64,000 nt of DNA, taken from contig NC_084891.1 of assembly GCF_958979055.1 (NCBI RefSeq), positions 4,654,501 to 4,718,500 of the forward strand. Reading direction: 5' to 3'. Every line of letters starts with the position of its first letter. Positions within the stretch are counted from its first letter, which is position 1. The notes beneath the pieces are model-generated. The model saw only the letters and a program-made list of their open reading frames with translations, ran no database searches and was not told the origin of the DNA. The stretch comes from Alnus glutinosa. Taxonomy: Eukaryota > Streptophyta > Magnoliopsida > Fagales > Betulaceae. The position numbers were made by a program, and so were the translations under genes. This document shows positions 9,190 through 21,126 of this stretch, one piece after another.

Positions 9190-9708
9190 GACATGTTGTT
9201 CATTCTCATTCTCAATGATCTTTTCGAAAATTACAGCAAAGAAGTCCTGTCGGAAAATCTAACACTCGGTAGGCTTACAGAATACTTCTTCAAATCCATA
9301 ATGGAATCGCTGGGAATACAAGACAGATGGGAAGAGTTCTCTTCTGGTTGTTTCGAAATTAAGCATTTTGTTGATCTCCTACGACACGTGCAATTAAAGC
9401 CTAGTAAGAGGGATGAAATGAAACTTCGGAAGCTAACCACGCCCACCCAAACAGAGCTACACTAGGCCGGAGTCACGTTTCAGGTGCCAAGAAGCAGAAA
9501 TCAAGTTGACATAAAATTCGACAAAGAGAAAGGGAAACTGGAAATCTCAAGTTTTATTTTCAGTGCTGAAACAGAACTCACAATCCGAAATTCGTTGGCC
9601 TTTGAGCAACGCCATTACAGTGAGAACTACATCAATGATTATGTTATCCTTATGAATCGACTTGTTGAAACTCACAAGAATATAGAGTTGCTGGTGAAAA
9701 CTCAGTAG
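9190..9708 (+). pseudogene. DUF247 copy 2, truncated at both ends
   Basis: Starting directly at the right LTR edge, the sequence matches the second half of DUF247 gene 1 from the codons for DML (gene 1 position about 3544) to ELLVK (about 4070). There is a small deletion just after the LTR (the LLENQLPFF part is missing), an in-frame stop TAG at 9463-9465 in place of a glutamate codon of gene 1 (ELHEAG becomes ELH-stop-AG), and the C-terminal membrane anchor is absent because a copia fragment begins near 9711. The longest open piece, 9106-9465, starts inside the LTR and is not a real gene. Confidence 0.85.
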
Positions 9709-9710
9709 TG

Positions 9711-11332
9711 GTAACAGCTGCAGCAGATGCAAAAGATTTGGCATTGCGTCAACATTTGTCAATAGTATGCCCACGACGGCGACAATAGCGACAATAAGTT
9801 TTGTCACGATTCTTGAAAGGAGGTCCACGACCGGACCTGTCAAAGTGCTTAGTCTGAAAAGATGAAGCATCAGGGAAGTAAGCAGCTAATACTTGATGAG
9901 TATGCAAAGTGTGATGAGAGCGTAAAGTAGACAATCTAGTCTCCTCTCGAACAAGCTCACAGACAGCCTGGCCCAAAGTGGGAAGAGGAGCACGATGTAA
10001 AAGTTGCCCACGAACAGGCTCAAAATCATCACGCAAAGCTATCAAAAACTGATAGAAACGATGTTGATCTCTGCGTTCAATATATATCTGAGCATCAGTA
10101 GGATCCTTCCAAGCAGGATCAGAAAGAGCCAACTGGTCCCACAAGAATTGCATGTGAGCAAAAAAGTCAGTAATAGTCTAATTTGATTCTTGCTTCAGAC
10201 GATAGAGATCAAGAATAAGCTGGTACTCCCAAGAACCATCAAAAGAGGAGTAGCGAGAAGTAAGCATATCCCAAGTACCCTAAGCATCATCAAAACTGCC
10301 AAATAATGCCACAATAGAATGAATGGTGGTGTAACGAAACCACATAAAAATTTGATGATGTTTGTTGTCCCAATCAATAAGACAAGTGCGGAAAACATCA
10401 TCAATTTCAACAGTGACTTTAGTTGGCTTGGGGATATCCCCAGTCACATAAAACCAGAGCTTGCAGCCTTTAAGAAAACTCCGCATAGATTGAGACCAAA
10501 CAGTGTAGTTGGTGTCATCCAATGTAGCATGAATATGAGTAAGAATAATCTCGTTTTGTGCCATCTGGAGAGTCAAATGCAGAAATATAGCAAAAAAATG
10601 AAATTAGAACGAAAAAAATAAGTAGAAAACACTTGGTCAACTGATGTAGTAGTCAAAGTCAACGGTCAACGGGTGCTGACGTGGCACAAGGGCTGACGTG
10701 GTGCAAGTGTTGATGTGGCACTAGGGCCAACATCACTATGGCTGATGTGGCACAGTAGAAGGAGACTGTCGCGTGTGATGCACGTGCAGCTGGAGGTGGC
10801 GCGTGGGCGCGTGAACCAGGAGGCAGGAAGCTTCTATCGACGTGTGGAGGCGCGTCTACCATCGGATTGGGACGTTCTTGGTGGCTCTGAGCAGGTAGGC
10901 GGTTGATCTATCGATCTGGGTGGCAACTGGAGCGATCAAACGGTTGTAGCGGCTGGTAGTAGGATGGCAGAAGTGTCTGGCGACAGAATCTTCAGACGGC
11001 ACGTGGCGGAGAGTGAAGACTCCGATTGGGTTGTTCTCAGCGGCTCTAGCACGATCGTTTCCCAAGGTTTCGAGGGGTATATGCATTAGCTCGAAACAAG
11101 GACTGGAAGAAGAAGAACCGAGGAAGACATAGCAATGAGGTATGGCGGAAGCAACGACGGCGCCGGGAAATTGGTGGAAAGAGGTCGAAAAAAAAAATTA
11201 AAAATAAAGGTGATTCAGAACCTATACTCTGATACCATGTTGAGAGAAAAGTTATATATTGAATCACACATTATGATGTAAATGAGGGGCCTATATATAT
11301 AGACTCTTTATATAATCCTAACCTTCCTAACA
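9711..11332 (-). mobile_element. Ty1/copia 5' fragment: LTR, leader and broken gag
   Basis: On the minus strand: an LTR of about 95 bp (11332 to 11238, TGTTAGG...CTCAACA), directly followed by the initiator-Met-type primer site TGGTATCAGAG (11237-11227), a leader of about 650 bp, and a copia gag of the UBN2 type from about 10576 to 9749. The gag frame is continuous but has nonsense codons at about 10280 and 10179, and a TGA just after the zinc knuckle CRYCRRRGHTIDKC. Everything downstream (protease, integrase, RT) is missing. The fragment ends inside DUF247 copy 2. Confidence 0.8.
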
Positions 11333-12360
11333 CTCTTTATCAATGTTTGCAGGAGATTTCTGAGGAGTTGGATTTGAGAATAAAGTACCTTAGAGGCGGT
11401 GCTGCTAATTTGAAGGTGGGTTTTTCAGGGATTGATATTGTCTTGGACATTGTTCTTTTTGTTTGTGTGTTCTATTTTATTCGTTGCATTCGGGAATGTG
11501 AATATCCATGTTTGCAGGGTTTAGAAGATAAAAAGCTCAAAGGTCAACTTGCCCATAGAGAAAACTAGTTTGGGAATCTGCCAAAGCTGCGGCTAAGTAT
11601 GAGAAGGTGAAGTATTGTTGTTTCTTTTTGAACTTCAAACAGTTGTTTTGAATTTCATTTTAGTAAGGCATATTTGTTTAAAGTTCAAACAAATTTGCTT
11701 CATGGGTAAATTTTTGTTGTGTGTCTAAATTGATATCTACTCTGGTAATCTGGGCTTTACTTTACATTGGTCAATTCGATCTTCTAGCAAATGTGATAAT
11801 ATCTTTGTGGGATTTGAATGACAAACATAACTGCAATCAATTTATACAGTGGTTTATGCCAAGTGAGGGAGGGTATTTGGAGGCTGATGGTCTAGAAGAG
11901 AAAACATAGAGAATCAAGCAGGAAGATATTGGGCGTGCAGTAGATATCTTGAGTGCAAGGAATCAACATGATGTTATTTTGCCAGGTTTACATCTACTTT
12001 CTGATTGCTTTCTGTGATTATTAAGTCAGTATTGTATGGACGACCTGTTATGTGTGTATATATATATATTTCTGCGGCTATCTTTTCTTAAATATATAAT
12101 CTTGAAACTCTCTTAATAAGAGGTAGTATGTAATTTTCTTCAATTATGTATGTTTTTAACAAATGAATGCAGAACTTGGTCTGTACACAATGGATTTTAC
12201 CTCGACTGGTCAAGACATGGCTATTGCTGGTCGCAAGGGCCACCTGGCCATTGTTGACATGAAGAATTTGGAAGTACGGAAAGAGTTTCAGGTATGCCCT
12301 GGTACTTCAAAGTTGGGGTGACCCTTTAGGAGAACTAGATAGATGAAACCCTTTAGTTAG
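11310..12360 (+). pseudogene. Inverted partial copy of UTP7: 5' flank and exons 2-5
   Basis: It matches the reverse complement of about 21150-19932. The 5' flank joins directly to the end of intron 1 across a 4-bp TCAA identity (near 11340), so exon 1 with its ATG is missing. Exons 2 to 5 and their introns follow in order. Damage: one codon is lost in exon 2 (IKKYL to IKYL), TTG becomes TAG in exon 3 (HREN-stop, near 11567), and TGG becomes TAG in exon 4 (EKT-stop, near 11908). The similarity stops at TTAG, 12357-12360, where RimM-derived sequence takes over. It cannot make UTP7. Confidence 0.85.
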
Positions 12361-13272
12361 ATCATTGGATTTATGTAGGGAGCTGGAAAGGGTGTAAATT
12401 TTTTTCTTTATATCTGATATTATTTAGGCTCAGAAAAATAAAAAATCTGACACTATTTAGGATTTTCTCTATATTTTTGTACACATGGTGATTCAGTTGT
12501 TTATGTCTTCAATATATATATATTTAAAAACATATTTTTGCTAGTTCATTACAATTTGTAGTACCAGAGCTGTTTCCCTTCGTTTACTCTACCAGAAGTG
12601 TTGAACCTGTTACTTTCACCTGACTTCTTGAATCAGATGGAATGTAACTGAGTTGTTTGAAGCCCCAGAAGCCAAGCCAAAAAGTACTCTGAAAATATCA
12701 GAAGAATGCCTCACTTCAAGTGCAAGTAAGGAAAAGCTGGGCGCAAATTCGACTTCTCGAGAAAAGGGGGTCCATCTCATTTCTTAAGAGAAATTGGCCA
12801 TTGTTTTGTTTGTGGAGGAAAGTGAGAAGCAAGGAGGGGGCTATGACTCTGATCTTGTCGACTCTGAAAGCTATGAGACATCACCATCTTCCCTCCAGAA
12901 ATTGCTTTTTGATGGTCAGAGTTTTGTAAAGGTGGTATGGTACTTATTTTTAGTTTTTCCTTTGTATCATTTTCTATCAAATTTTACAAAGATGAAAAAT
13001 CTATAACTTGTATGTTCTTTGATGTAGAATCTATCTGTTATACGTTCTCTCTCATTGTAGTATTTGCTATTGATTTATCATCACGTCATGTCCTGTCTAT
13101 TATTGTGTTACTGAAACTACAGCTTTTAAGAGGTTCATGATCTAGGAAGTAATTGTTGGGGACCCAAATGATGGAGCGCTCTTAAACTTAAAAGTAATGT
13201 ATGCCAAAACTTTTGGGGCACCAAAGCTATTTCAAAAATGAGCTAATCGGCAAATAAAACCAATTTCTTGAC
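12357..13272 (+). pseudogene. Inverted partial copy of the RimM-like gene: exon 7 and flanking introns
   Basis: It matches the reverse complement of about 27018-25970 and includes exon 7 (about 12637-12931; VTELFEAPEAKPKSTLKISEEC...). Within it, a TAA replaces a lysine codon (HLIS-stop, near 12786), and a frame difference exists near 12755. The homology ends near 13272, only 13 bases from the stop codon of the true UTP7 gene on the other strand. A short open frame at 12720-12929 is out of the exon frame and not a gene. Confidence 0.85.
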
Positions 13273-13285
13273 TAGACTAGCAAAA

Positions 13286-16200
13286 TCAAGTTGATGCTTT
13301 CTTATGAGCAAACCGCTGCAAAGATTTCGGAAGCTCAACTTCCTCACTTATTTTCTGCTTCTTTCTGGACAATTGTTCTTCCTGCATGTCCTCCAAGAAA
13401 GGCCTTTTAGCTTTAGCAACAATCTCCTCTTTCTTTTTTGCCCTCTTGCTTGATTTATTCCTTCCCTTTGTTTTCTTCTTCAGGGTAATGTTGCCCTTGA
13501 CATCTTCTAAGGTAGCTTCCATCTCCGCCTCTCTTTCCTTCTTTGTTGGCTTCTCTCTCCTCCTTGCCGGCCTCACTGTACCGATCTTTGAAGGGTCCAG
13601 CATAATTGTCTCCGGTGGAAGCTTGTCGAGAAGATGGTGCACTTCCTTCTCTCCCCGCTGTTTGCTTGTTTCAAATGGGTTAGCCACCCAAGAATCAAAG
13701 TTGGGTTCCCCAGATCCTGGAATAAGAATATTAGACCAGCCCATGGAATGCCCTATGCCTAGAACGTCTTCATACGGTCGAAACAACAAGTTATTGATTT
13801 GGTAACCTTTCGCCATCGAATGAGCCATATATCTGCTATAATTGGGAGTTCCAGACAAATCAGATAGAATCTGTACAAAGGAGTTAGTTCCGCATGCAAG
13901 CAAACCTTTCTGACTGAAATCCAAGGTCTTTGCATGGCCCGGAAAAGTCTGGAGAACCTCAAATTTCCTCAAGTCCCAAAGCTTAATTTTCTTATCTTTC
14001 CCAGCTGTGGCCATGAGATGGCCATTAGGATGGAATGCCAGGGCTGAAACAGGCCCATGATGGCACAGCATCTTGACAAGGGGAGCAGAGCTGGTGGGCT
14101 TCCACATGGTAACTGTTCCACCCGAATGACCCAAAGCAACAACTCCATTGTAGGGATTCACTCGCATTACATCAGTACGGCCTAAGCCGGTCCGGAAATT
14201 ATTTACCATAGCACCCATTGATACATCTTCATAATGGAGCTGCCCAAATTTGTTTATGGATACCAAGAGGAAGTGGTTTTTCAGATACTGAAGCCTTAAC
14301 ACTGCACCATGTTCCTGAAATATTGAAGCACAAATTAATTATAGTCCATCTCAATTAAGAATTTAAAATACAAAAGACATTAACAAATTAAGCACCACGA
14401 ACTCCTTTGTCACATTCAATCTGGAGTTGATAATTGAAAGTGAGCTGCACCCGTACGTGGACCCATGTGGATTCTCAGTTCAACATTTAAGCTGAGGAAC
14501 TGACAAGCCTGAAGAATAATAATGCATAAAATGTGGATAATGGACCTTCAATCCTGTCCCATTGAGAGACATGACCTGTGCTATAGCATGTTAGGTCTGC
14601 CTATATGCATTTGATCTAGACCACCAAATAAATGGGGGCATACAATACGGGACATTCAGTAACAAGAGTTTGATGGACCCGCATTTAAATATTCTTGGTG
14701 GACATGGTTTTCTCTCTGATTTGGTATTTTACTATATTTCTTGATAAGTACTTGATATTTTACCACATGTAGCCTGCCTAATACACATAAGATAGTAAAA
14801 TAAACGATACCACCCATTGGATCCACTGAAGCGAAAAAATAATAATAAACCCCCGCAATTAACCAAGTTATGAAAAAAGACGAAAAATCTTAGGGGATGG
14901 ACCAGACCACATGAAGAGCTTTATATCTAGGGATAATTGCAACGTTGGTCCCTGTGGTATGCCATAATTATTTTTCACTCTCTATGGTTTAAAAAGTTAA
15001 TGGGAGGTCCCTGAGGTATGCTATAATTACGTTTTACTCCCTAAGTCGATTTTCCGTCCACCATTTTGACGGAATTTGTCAGCCCTACACGTCAACGCCA
15101 CGTGTCGCCAATAAGATGGCAACACATGTCCATCTTAATAAAAAAAAGAAATGATCCCAACACTCATTTCTCAAAACAGCCCCACAACAAGCTGATGTGG
15201 CTGGTAATATTTTATTATTTTTTTACAAAACAAAAAAAATAATAAAATATTACCAGCCACGTCAGCTTGTTGTGGGGCTGTTGTGAGAAATGAGTGTAGG
15301 GATCATTTCTCATAAAAAAAAATATATAAATTTATTAAAAAATAAATAAATAAACTTATTTTTTTAGAAAAATAAAAAATAAAAAATAAAAAATAAAAAA
15401 TAAAAAAAAGAAAAAAGGGCAGGATTGGGGTGGCCAGGCCACCCCCAGCCAATGGGGGTGTCACAAGCGCCACCCCCAGTGGCCACCAGGGGTGGCGCAC
15501 GGCCACCCCCGCGCGCCACCCCCAAGGGCCTGGGGGTGGCCTTCGAGCCACCCCTAAATCTACTAGGGGTGGCCCGATGGCCACCCCCGGCCACTGGGGA
15601 GGCCGCGGCCACCACCAGAGGTGGCCGGGGGTGGCCGCACGCCACCCCTGGCCACTGGGGGTGGCCGCGCGCCACCCCCATTGGCTGGGGTGGCCCAACC
15701 ACCCCAAGCCTGCCCTTTTTTCTTTTCTTTTCTTTTCTTTTTGGTTTTTTTTTTTTTTTTTTTTAAAAAAAAAAGTATATTTATTTATTTTTTAATAAAT
15801 TTATTTTTTTTTATTAAAATAGACACATGTCGCCATCTTATTGGCGACACGTAACACTGACGTGTAGGGCTAACCGATTCCGTCAAAATGGACGGAAAAT
15901 CGACCCAGGGAGTAAAACGTAATTATTGCATACCACAAGGACCTCCATGAACTTTTTAAACCATAGGGAGTGAAAAATAATTATGAAGTACCACAGGGAC
16001 CAACGGTGCAATTATCCTTTATATGTATGCACTGTCCATACAATGGATACAGCAATTTTCAAATGCAGGTCTTGTCCAATCAATATAAATCCAGGCAGAA
16101 AATTTTGAATCTACGTACACTATATATTACACTTAAGCAGTTGTTGATACAGGTGTTAATGACCAATACACACGTGTGTATGTATGTATGTATATAGACC

Positions 16201-19200
16201 CATATGGACACAATAAAAGAATGTAGACACATGTTGTATCAGAGTAAAATCATTAATCCATATGAATTAAGGAACACTACTATAGCTCTAAAAGGCAAAC
16301 AACAATTCATCCCCAGCCAGTACGCTCACCTTTAGGCAATGAACTTCTACACCCTCTGGACGATAAATGTATGTATATCTGTCATTAATGAGAGTGGTTA
16401 GCTATATATTATTCAGATATAGCTTCATTAAAGCTCTGAGAATATTGTCAATCAATCTGAGAAAAAAACATAAAAATTTGAAATAACACTTCACAGAAAT
16501 GATTAAATTACAGAAAAACAGACGTACACCAAAAGCATAGCCTTTAAATTTAATAGTTTTACCAATAGTAGCAGGCAACTATTGATGGTAACACCTTTTT
16601 ATCAGATCATATTGGGAAATACCTACTTGCAGCCACAAGCAATGGTAAAACACGTTGAAAAGTTAACAAACATTTGCCCTGAATAAATGTCTGAAATAAT
16701 AAGATTAAGATGGTAAGGAAAAGACAAGGACAACCAGATTACACGAATCCATGAAGACTTAAGTTGGCCCAAAGAGGCAAAAAGTTTAGAGGAAGAAGAG
16801 TTGGTCACAAGTTACAAAAACCTGATTACAGGTAAACTATGGTGCTATGGTTTATACTGTAGCACTAGAGTCTAGAAGGACAAACGGAAAACCAAAATAG
16901 ACACTGATCCAGGCTTCAACCAAAGACCTAAGGACTAATGATTCAATGGAAAAACAAGGTGCTCTTTGGAGCAGGATGGCAAGTCAATAAAGAGTAAAAA
17001 GCTTGGTCAAAAGCATATAACTGAAATAGACCATCTCAATGCAGTATGCCAGTCCTTTATAGCCATTTTTTTAAATAATATGACCATAGAAAGCCCTAAA
17101 TCTTTGGTGGACAAACAATTATACAGAAAACCAAATAAATAAGTAAATAAATAATCGCAAGCAACCATGCTCTTCAGAATCGAGTTTCAAAATTTTCATC
17201 AACAAATCATATCACAAAGGAGAAATATGATAATCACAGGACAATACATCATCAAGTTCAGTCCAAAACTGGACGAAAGCAATAAAATCAATTCTCATAG
17301 AGCAATAAAGGTGAAGAAAAGTAGGAACCCAAACAGCATTAAAATGTGATTGCTTCATCTCTGTGCAGCCACAAAAGGAATAAGCAGAATGAGACCCACA
17401 AGTGCAGTTCAAAACTGGATTAAGCAGGTTTAACAACCTCTGGAATTGTTATCAGTTAGTCCAAAGACTAAAGCAAAGCAGATGATATCAACTTGCATCA
17501 AACCTCAATTCATCATTTGAAAATGAGAAAAACTGAACATTATGCTTGAACCCCATTTCCTAAGTAGTTAAGATGACTTAAAACTGGAACCATATAAACT
17601 TTGTACCGAAATCACATCCAAAAGACAACAGGTATCAACCACGTAAACATGTGCATCTAACTTCTACAATTTTTTATTTTTTTTTGGGGGGGAGGGGGGG
17701 GAGATTATATTATATAGATTTACCATGTAATGTTCAGCTTAAGTGATTTTTATAGAGCAAACAGTTCTACCAACAAAAAGGCCATACTTTTTCTGAGCAG
17801 CAGCAAAGAACAACTGATGGTGCAAGAATACCACATCACGCACTGTTTCTCTAACCTGAAACAATCAACAATTAGCAAATCAGTAATCCTGCGGTCAAAC
17901 AGTAAAGTTTAAATACAAAAAATAAATAAATAAAAAGGCACCCGAGCTAGAAGGCCTAGAAAATAATAAAACATTGGTTATCTATTGCAATTTTGCATCC
18001 TCATGCAATCGCTTTTTAACCTTCAATGCACCTCAGTTGGCACAACCCACCTCCCACTTAAAGAACAAAGAAACAGAAACATCCATGGCTAGAAATCAAA
18101 ATCTATCATATTGTATCATACCCTTCATTTGATCACTCCATGAATCATATATTTCATTATTTAGGAAGCACTATACAAGAAGAAATCTTGTGACATAGTA
18201 GGTCTACCTAGAAACCATCTATCATAAACTTGCACTGAAATTGAATGTTCACATTTCTCTTACAAAGTTCACACTACCAATGGAGTAAAAAATATCCAAA
18301 TTTAGTTACAATGCCGAACCAGTCAAACAATGAAGCACAAGTTCACAGAAGCCAAAGAGATTCTCACTAATATGCGCCTGTCTAAAAGAAGCAGGCACCT
18401 CATCAAAAGCCCAAAAATTGAAGCTCCTCCAATTGCTTTATTTCTTTTAACCAAAAACTGAGAAAGATGTTTCTCGTAATGACCTTTGGGTCTAGAGGTT
18501 TCATCATTCACCCTTTTGTGGGAGGCTGCAGATCAACTCCCACCAGGCTTTTTTATAGTACAGGAGAAGGAACGAGCTTGATACACATTAATAATGTTAC
18601 TTTTCCGTGAGAACAATTGGAAAAGTTAAAACTCTTCCAAGGTGTTGACAACTATATGGCATCACAAAAGCACTTATGAGTTCTAATCCTACAATGTGAA
18701 ACTGCAAAGGAAATAAGGGTTGTTTTAAATATAAACATCTCACTTAAGAAGAAATACGATGGGTATAAGTCATTTCACATAGCATTTGAACATATTGCAC
18801 GAAGTTTTGAGCCTATGGATCAATCAAATGATAAAATTGAATTATGGGTTCTTAGTTTTCATATGGCTTAATTTGTCTATAAAAAAACTCAACAGAGTTT
18901 TCTATGAAAAAATTGCAGGTCCAACTTGTTAATGAATAATAGACAATTACAACTCATTGCTTCAGATCTATTTATTCCTTAAGACCTAACAAAACTTTTA
19001 GGGCACGTTTGGTACACGGAACAGTCATTCCTTTAGGAATAAAAATGGCTATTATTGGGAATACAAAGAGTTGGAATGGAGTGACAATTCCTATTTTTTA
19101 GTTTGGTTACAACACATATTCTCTCACTAGAATTGAATAAAAATTTCTAAAATACCCAAGTTTTATAAAAAAAAAATAATTATAATTATAATTATTAAAA

Positions 19201-21076
19201 AAAAAAAAAACTGGAAAACGTTTGCCACACATAGAATGTTTAATGTTTTTCTGTTTTTTTATTTATTTTAGGTTTGCAGGGAAAAAAATAATAATGGGTT
19301 CTTTAGAAAACCCATTCATTCCTCAACGAATAGTTATAGTTATTCCACTCATGGGAATGGCTATTCCTCGGCATAATGTGCAACCAAACATAGGAATAGT
19401 CATTCCATTCCAGGAGTCTATTCTGCATACCAAACGTGTCCTTACAGCATTGGGTAAACTGACTTCGGCAACATTTCACTGGAATATTGGCAATTGAGCC
19501 TATGGGTAGTTAAGTCAAAGTCAAAGTCAAAATAGCAAGTTTGAGTTCTAGACTTCACGCTAGCTTAATCAAAACTACTTTCATTTCAAGGTTTGCACTA
19601 TCAAACTCGCTAAACCAAATACAGAAGCAGAAGCATCAAAAGGTCAAAGCAAGTAGGAAGTACTTGCATACTGATTTCTTTATTTCTTCTGATTCCCACT
19701 CTCAATCAAATAAATTACACAAGATAACAAAAGAATAAGTTACCTAAACAAATAATTAGAGTCCAACTTCTTTTACGGGAACCAATTAAAATTCATCCAT
19801 ATTATGATCTCAAAAATCGATTTCAAGAGAAAGACAAGGGCCTTTTATATAGGATAACATTTTGATACATCTAACATACAAAAGAAGAAATTGTTAACAA
19901 ATATATAATCCCAGCATTTCTATGTCACTAACTAAAGGGTTTCATCTTTCTGGTTCTCCTAAACGGTCACCCCAACTTTGAAGTACCAGGGCATACCTGA
20001 AACTCTTTCCGTACTTCCAAATTCTTCATGTCAACAATAGCCAGGTGGCCCTTGCGTCCAGCAACAGCCATATATTGACCACTCGAGGTAAAATCCATTG
20101 TGTACGGACCAAATTCTGCATTCATGTGTTAAAAACATACATAATTGAAGAAAATTACATGGGCCAGAAACATACTACCTCTTAGTAAGAGAGTTTCAAG
20201 ATTATATATTTAAGAAAAGACAGCCCGAGAAATATATATATATACCACATAACATTTCCTCCATATGATACTGACTTAATAATCACAGAAAGCAATCAGA
20301 AAGTAGATGTAAACCTGGTAAAATAACATCATGTTGATTCCTTGCACTCAAGATATCTACTGCACGCCCAATATCTTCTTGCTTGATTCTCCATGTTTTC
20401 TCTACTGGACCATCAGCCTCCAAATACCCTCCCTCACTTGGCATAAGCCACTGTATAAATTGATTGCAGTTATGTTTGTCATTCAAATCCCAGGAAGATA
20501 TTATCACATTTGCTAGAAGATTGAATTGAACAATGTAAAGTAAAACACAGATTACCAGGGTAGATATCAATTTAGACACAACAAAAATTTCCCCACGAAG
20601 CAAATTTGTTTGAACTTTAAACAAATATGCCTTACTAAAATGAAATTCAAAACAACTGTTTGAAGTTCAAAAAGAAACAACAATAATTCACCTTCTCATA
20701 CTTAGCAGCAGCTTTGGCAGATTTCCCAAACAAGTTTTCTCTATGGGCAAGTTGACCTTTGAGCTTTTTATCTTCTAAACCCTGCAAAGTGCAAACATGG
20801 ATATTCACATTTCCAAATGAAACGAATAAAATAAAACAGACAAACAAAAAGAACAATGTCCAAGACAATCTAAATCCCTGAAAAGCCCACCTTCAAATTC
20901 GCAGCACCGCCTCTAAGGTACTTCTTTATTCTCAAATCTAACTCCTCAGAAATCTCCTGCAAACATTGAATAGCCCCCATCACAAAACCGTCAAAAACCT
21001 GACACAAGTAACACTGAACAAAAACCTAAAACCCTAAAAATGCAACATGTACCTTGTCAATTGGAGGCACCTCCAT
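13286..21076 (-). CDS. UTP7: U3 snoRNP protein UTP7 / WDR46 (BING4) homologue
   Basis: Eight exons, joined in frame: 21076-21053, 20956-20891, 20781-20692, 20450-20315, 20115-19997, 17855-17788, 16378-16330, 14314-13286; 526 aa, close to the usual size. All introns are GT-AG. The protein shows an N-terminal helical region (LRGGAANLKGLEDKKLKGQL), a WD40 propeller (DFTSSGQYMAVAGRKGHLAI, HPNGHLMATAGKDKKIKLWD), a BING4 C-terminal domain (GEPNFDSWVANPFETSKQRGEKEVHHLLDKLPPETI) and a lysine-rich tail. UTP7 is a nucleolar component of the small-subunit processome needed for 18S rRNA maturation. Introns 5, 6 and 7 carry several transposons. The start lies only about 50 bp from an LTR, and the stop lies 13 bp from an inverted copy of this gene and its neighbour. 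Confidence 0.9.
14315..16329 (-). other. UTP7 intron 7, carrying a large fold-back element
   Basis: The intron contains the 1.09-kb fold-back transposon at 14930-16017; the rest is unremarkable AT-rich intron sequence. Confidence 0.7.
14930..16017. mobile_element. 1.09-kb fold-back (MULE-MITE-like) element with GC-rich core
   Basis: The arms of about 220 bases are inverted copies of each other (GGATAATTGCAACGTTGGTCC at the left; the mirrored end is at 15998-16017). They contain the paired phrases ATTTTCCGTCCA and CGCCAATAAGATGGC. The centre (15420-15715) is a GC-rich palindrome rich in GGTGGCC/GGCCACC flanked by A-rich and T-rich tracts. Flanking 10-mers TTTATATCTA and TTTATATGTA differ at one base and look like a Mutator-sized target duplication. 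No transposase is encoded; open frames in the core are by-products of its composition. Confidence 0.8.
17856..19996 (-). other. UTP7 intron 5
   Basis: This is a 2.1-kb intron between the exons ending EVRKEFQ and starting VRETVRD. It contains the small Harbinger-like element at 19001-19441 and otherwise no recognisable feature. Confidence 0.7.
19001..19441. mobile_element. PIF/Harbinger-type MITE
   Basis: Termini are GGGCACGTTTGGTA at the left and its near-mirror TACCAAACGTGTCC at the right, with subterminal inverted GGAATGACTATTCC-like motifs. The 3-bp target duplication TTA (18998-19000 and 19442-19444) is typical of PIF/Harbinger MITEs. The element is 441 bp and encodes no transposase. Confidence 0.8.
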
Positions 21077-21126
21077 TTCGCTCTGCTACGAAAATTCTGT
21101 GTGTGAAGCTCAGTTTTGATAAAGAG

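Noticed and set aside
12720-12929. Possible small gene on the plus strand
   Set aside because: It is out of frame with the RimM-like exon 7 copy in which it lies.
13386-13805. 139-codon plus-strand frame
   Set aside because: It is the antisense shadow of the UTP7 last exon.
15303-15854. Overlapping open frames of 77-134 codons on both strands
   Set aside because: They arise from the GGTGGCC-rich palindromic core of a fold-back element. Translations are P/G/W-rich mirror images with homopolymer tails, not a protein.
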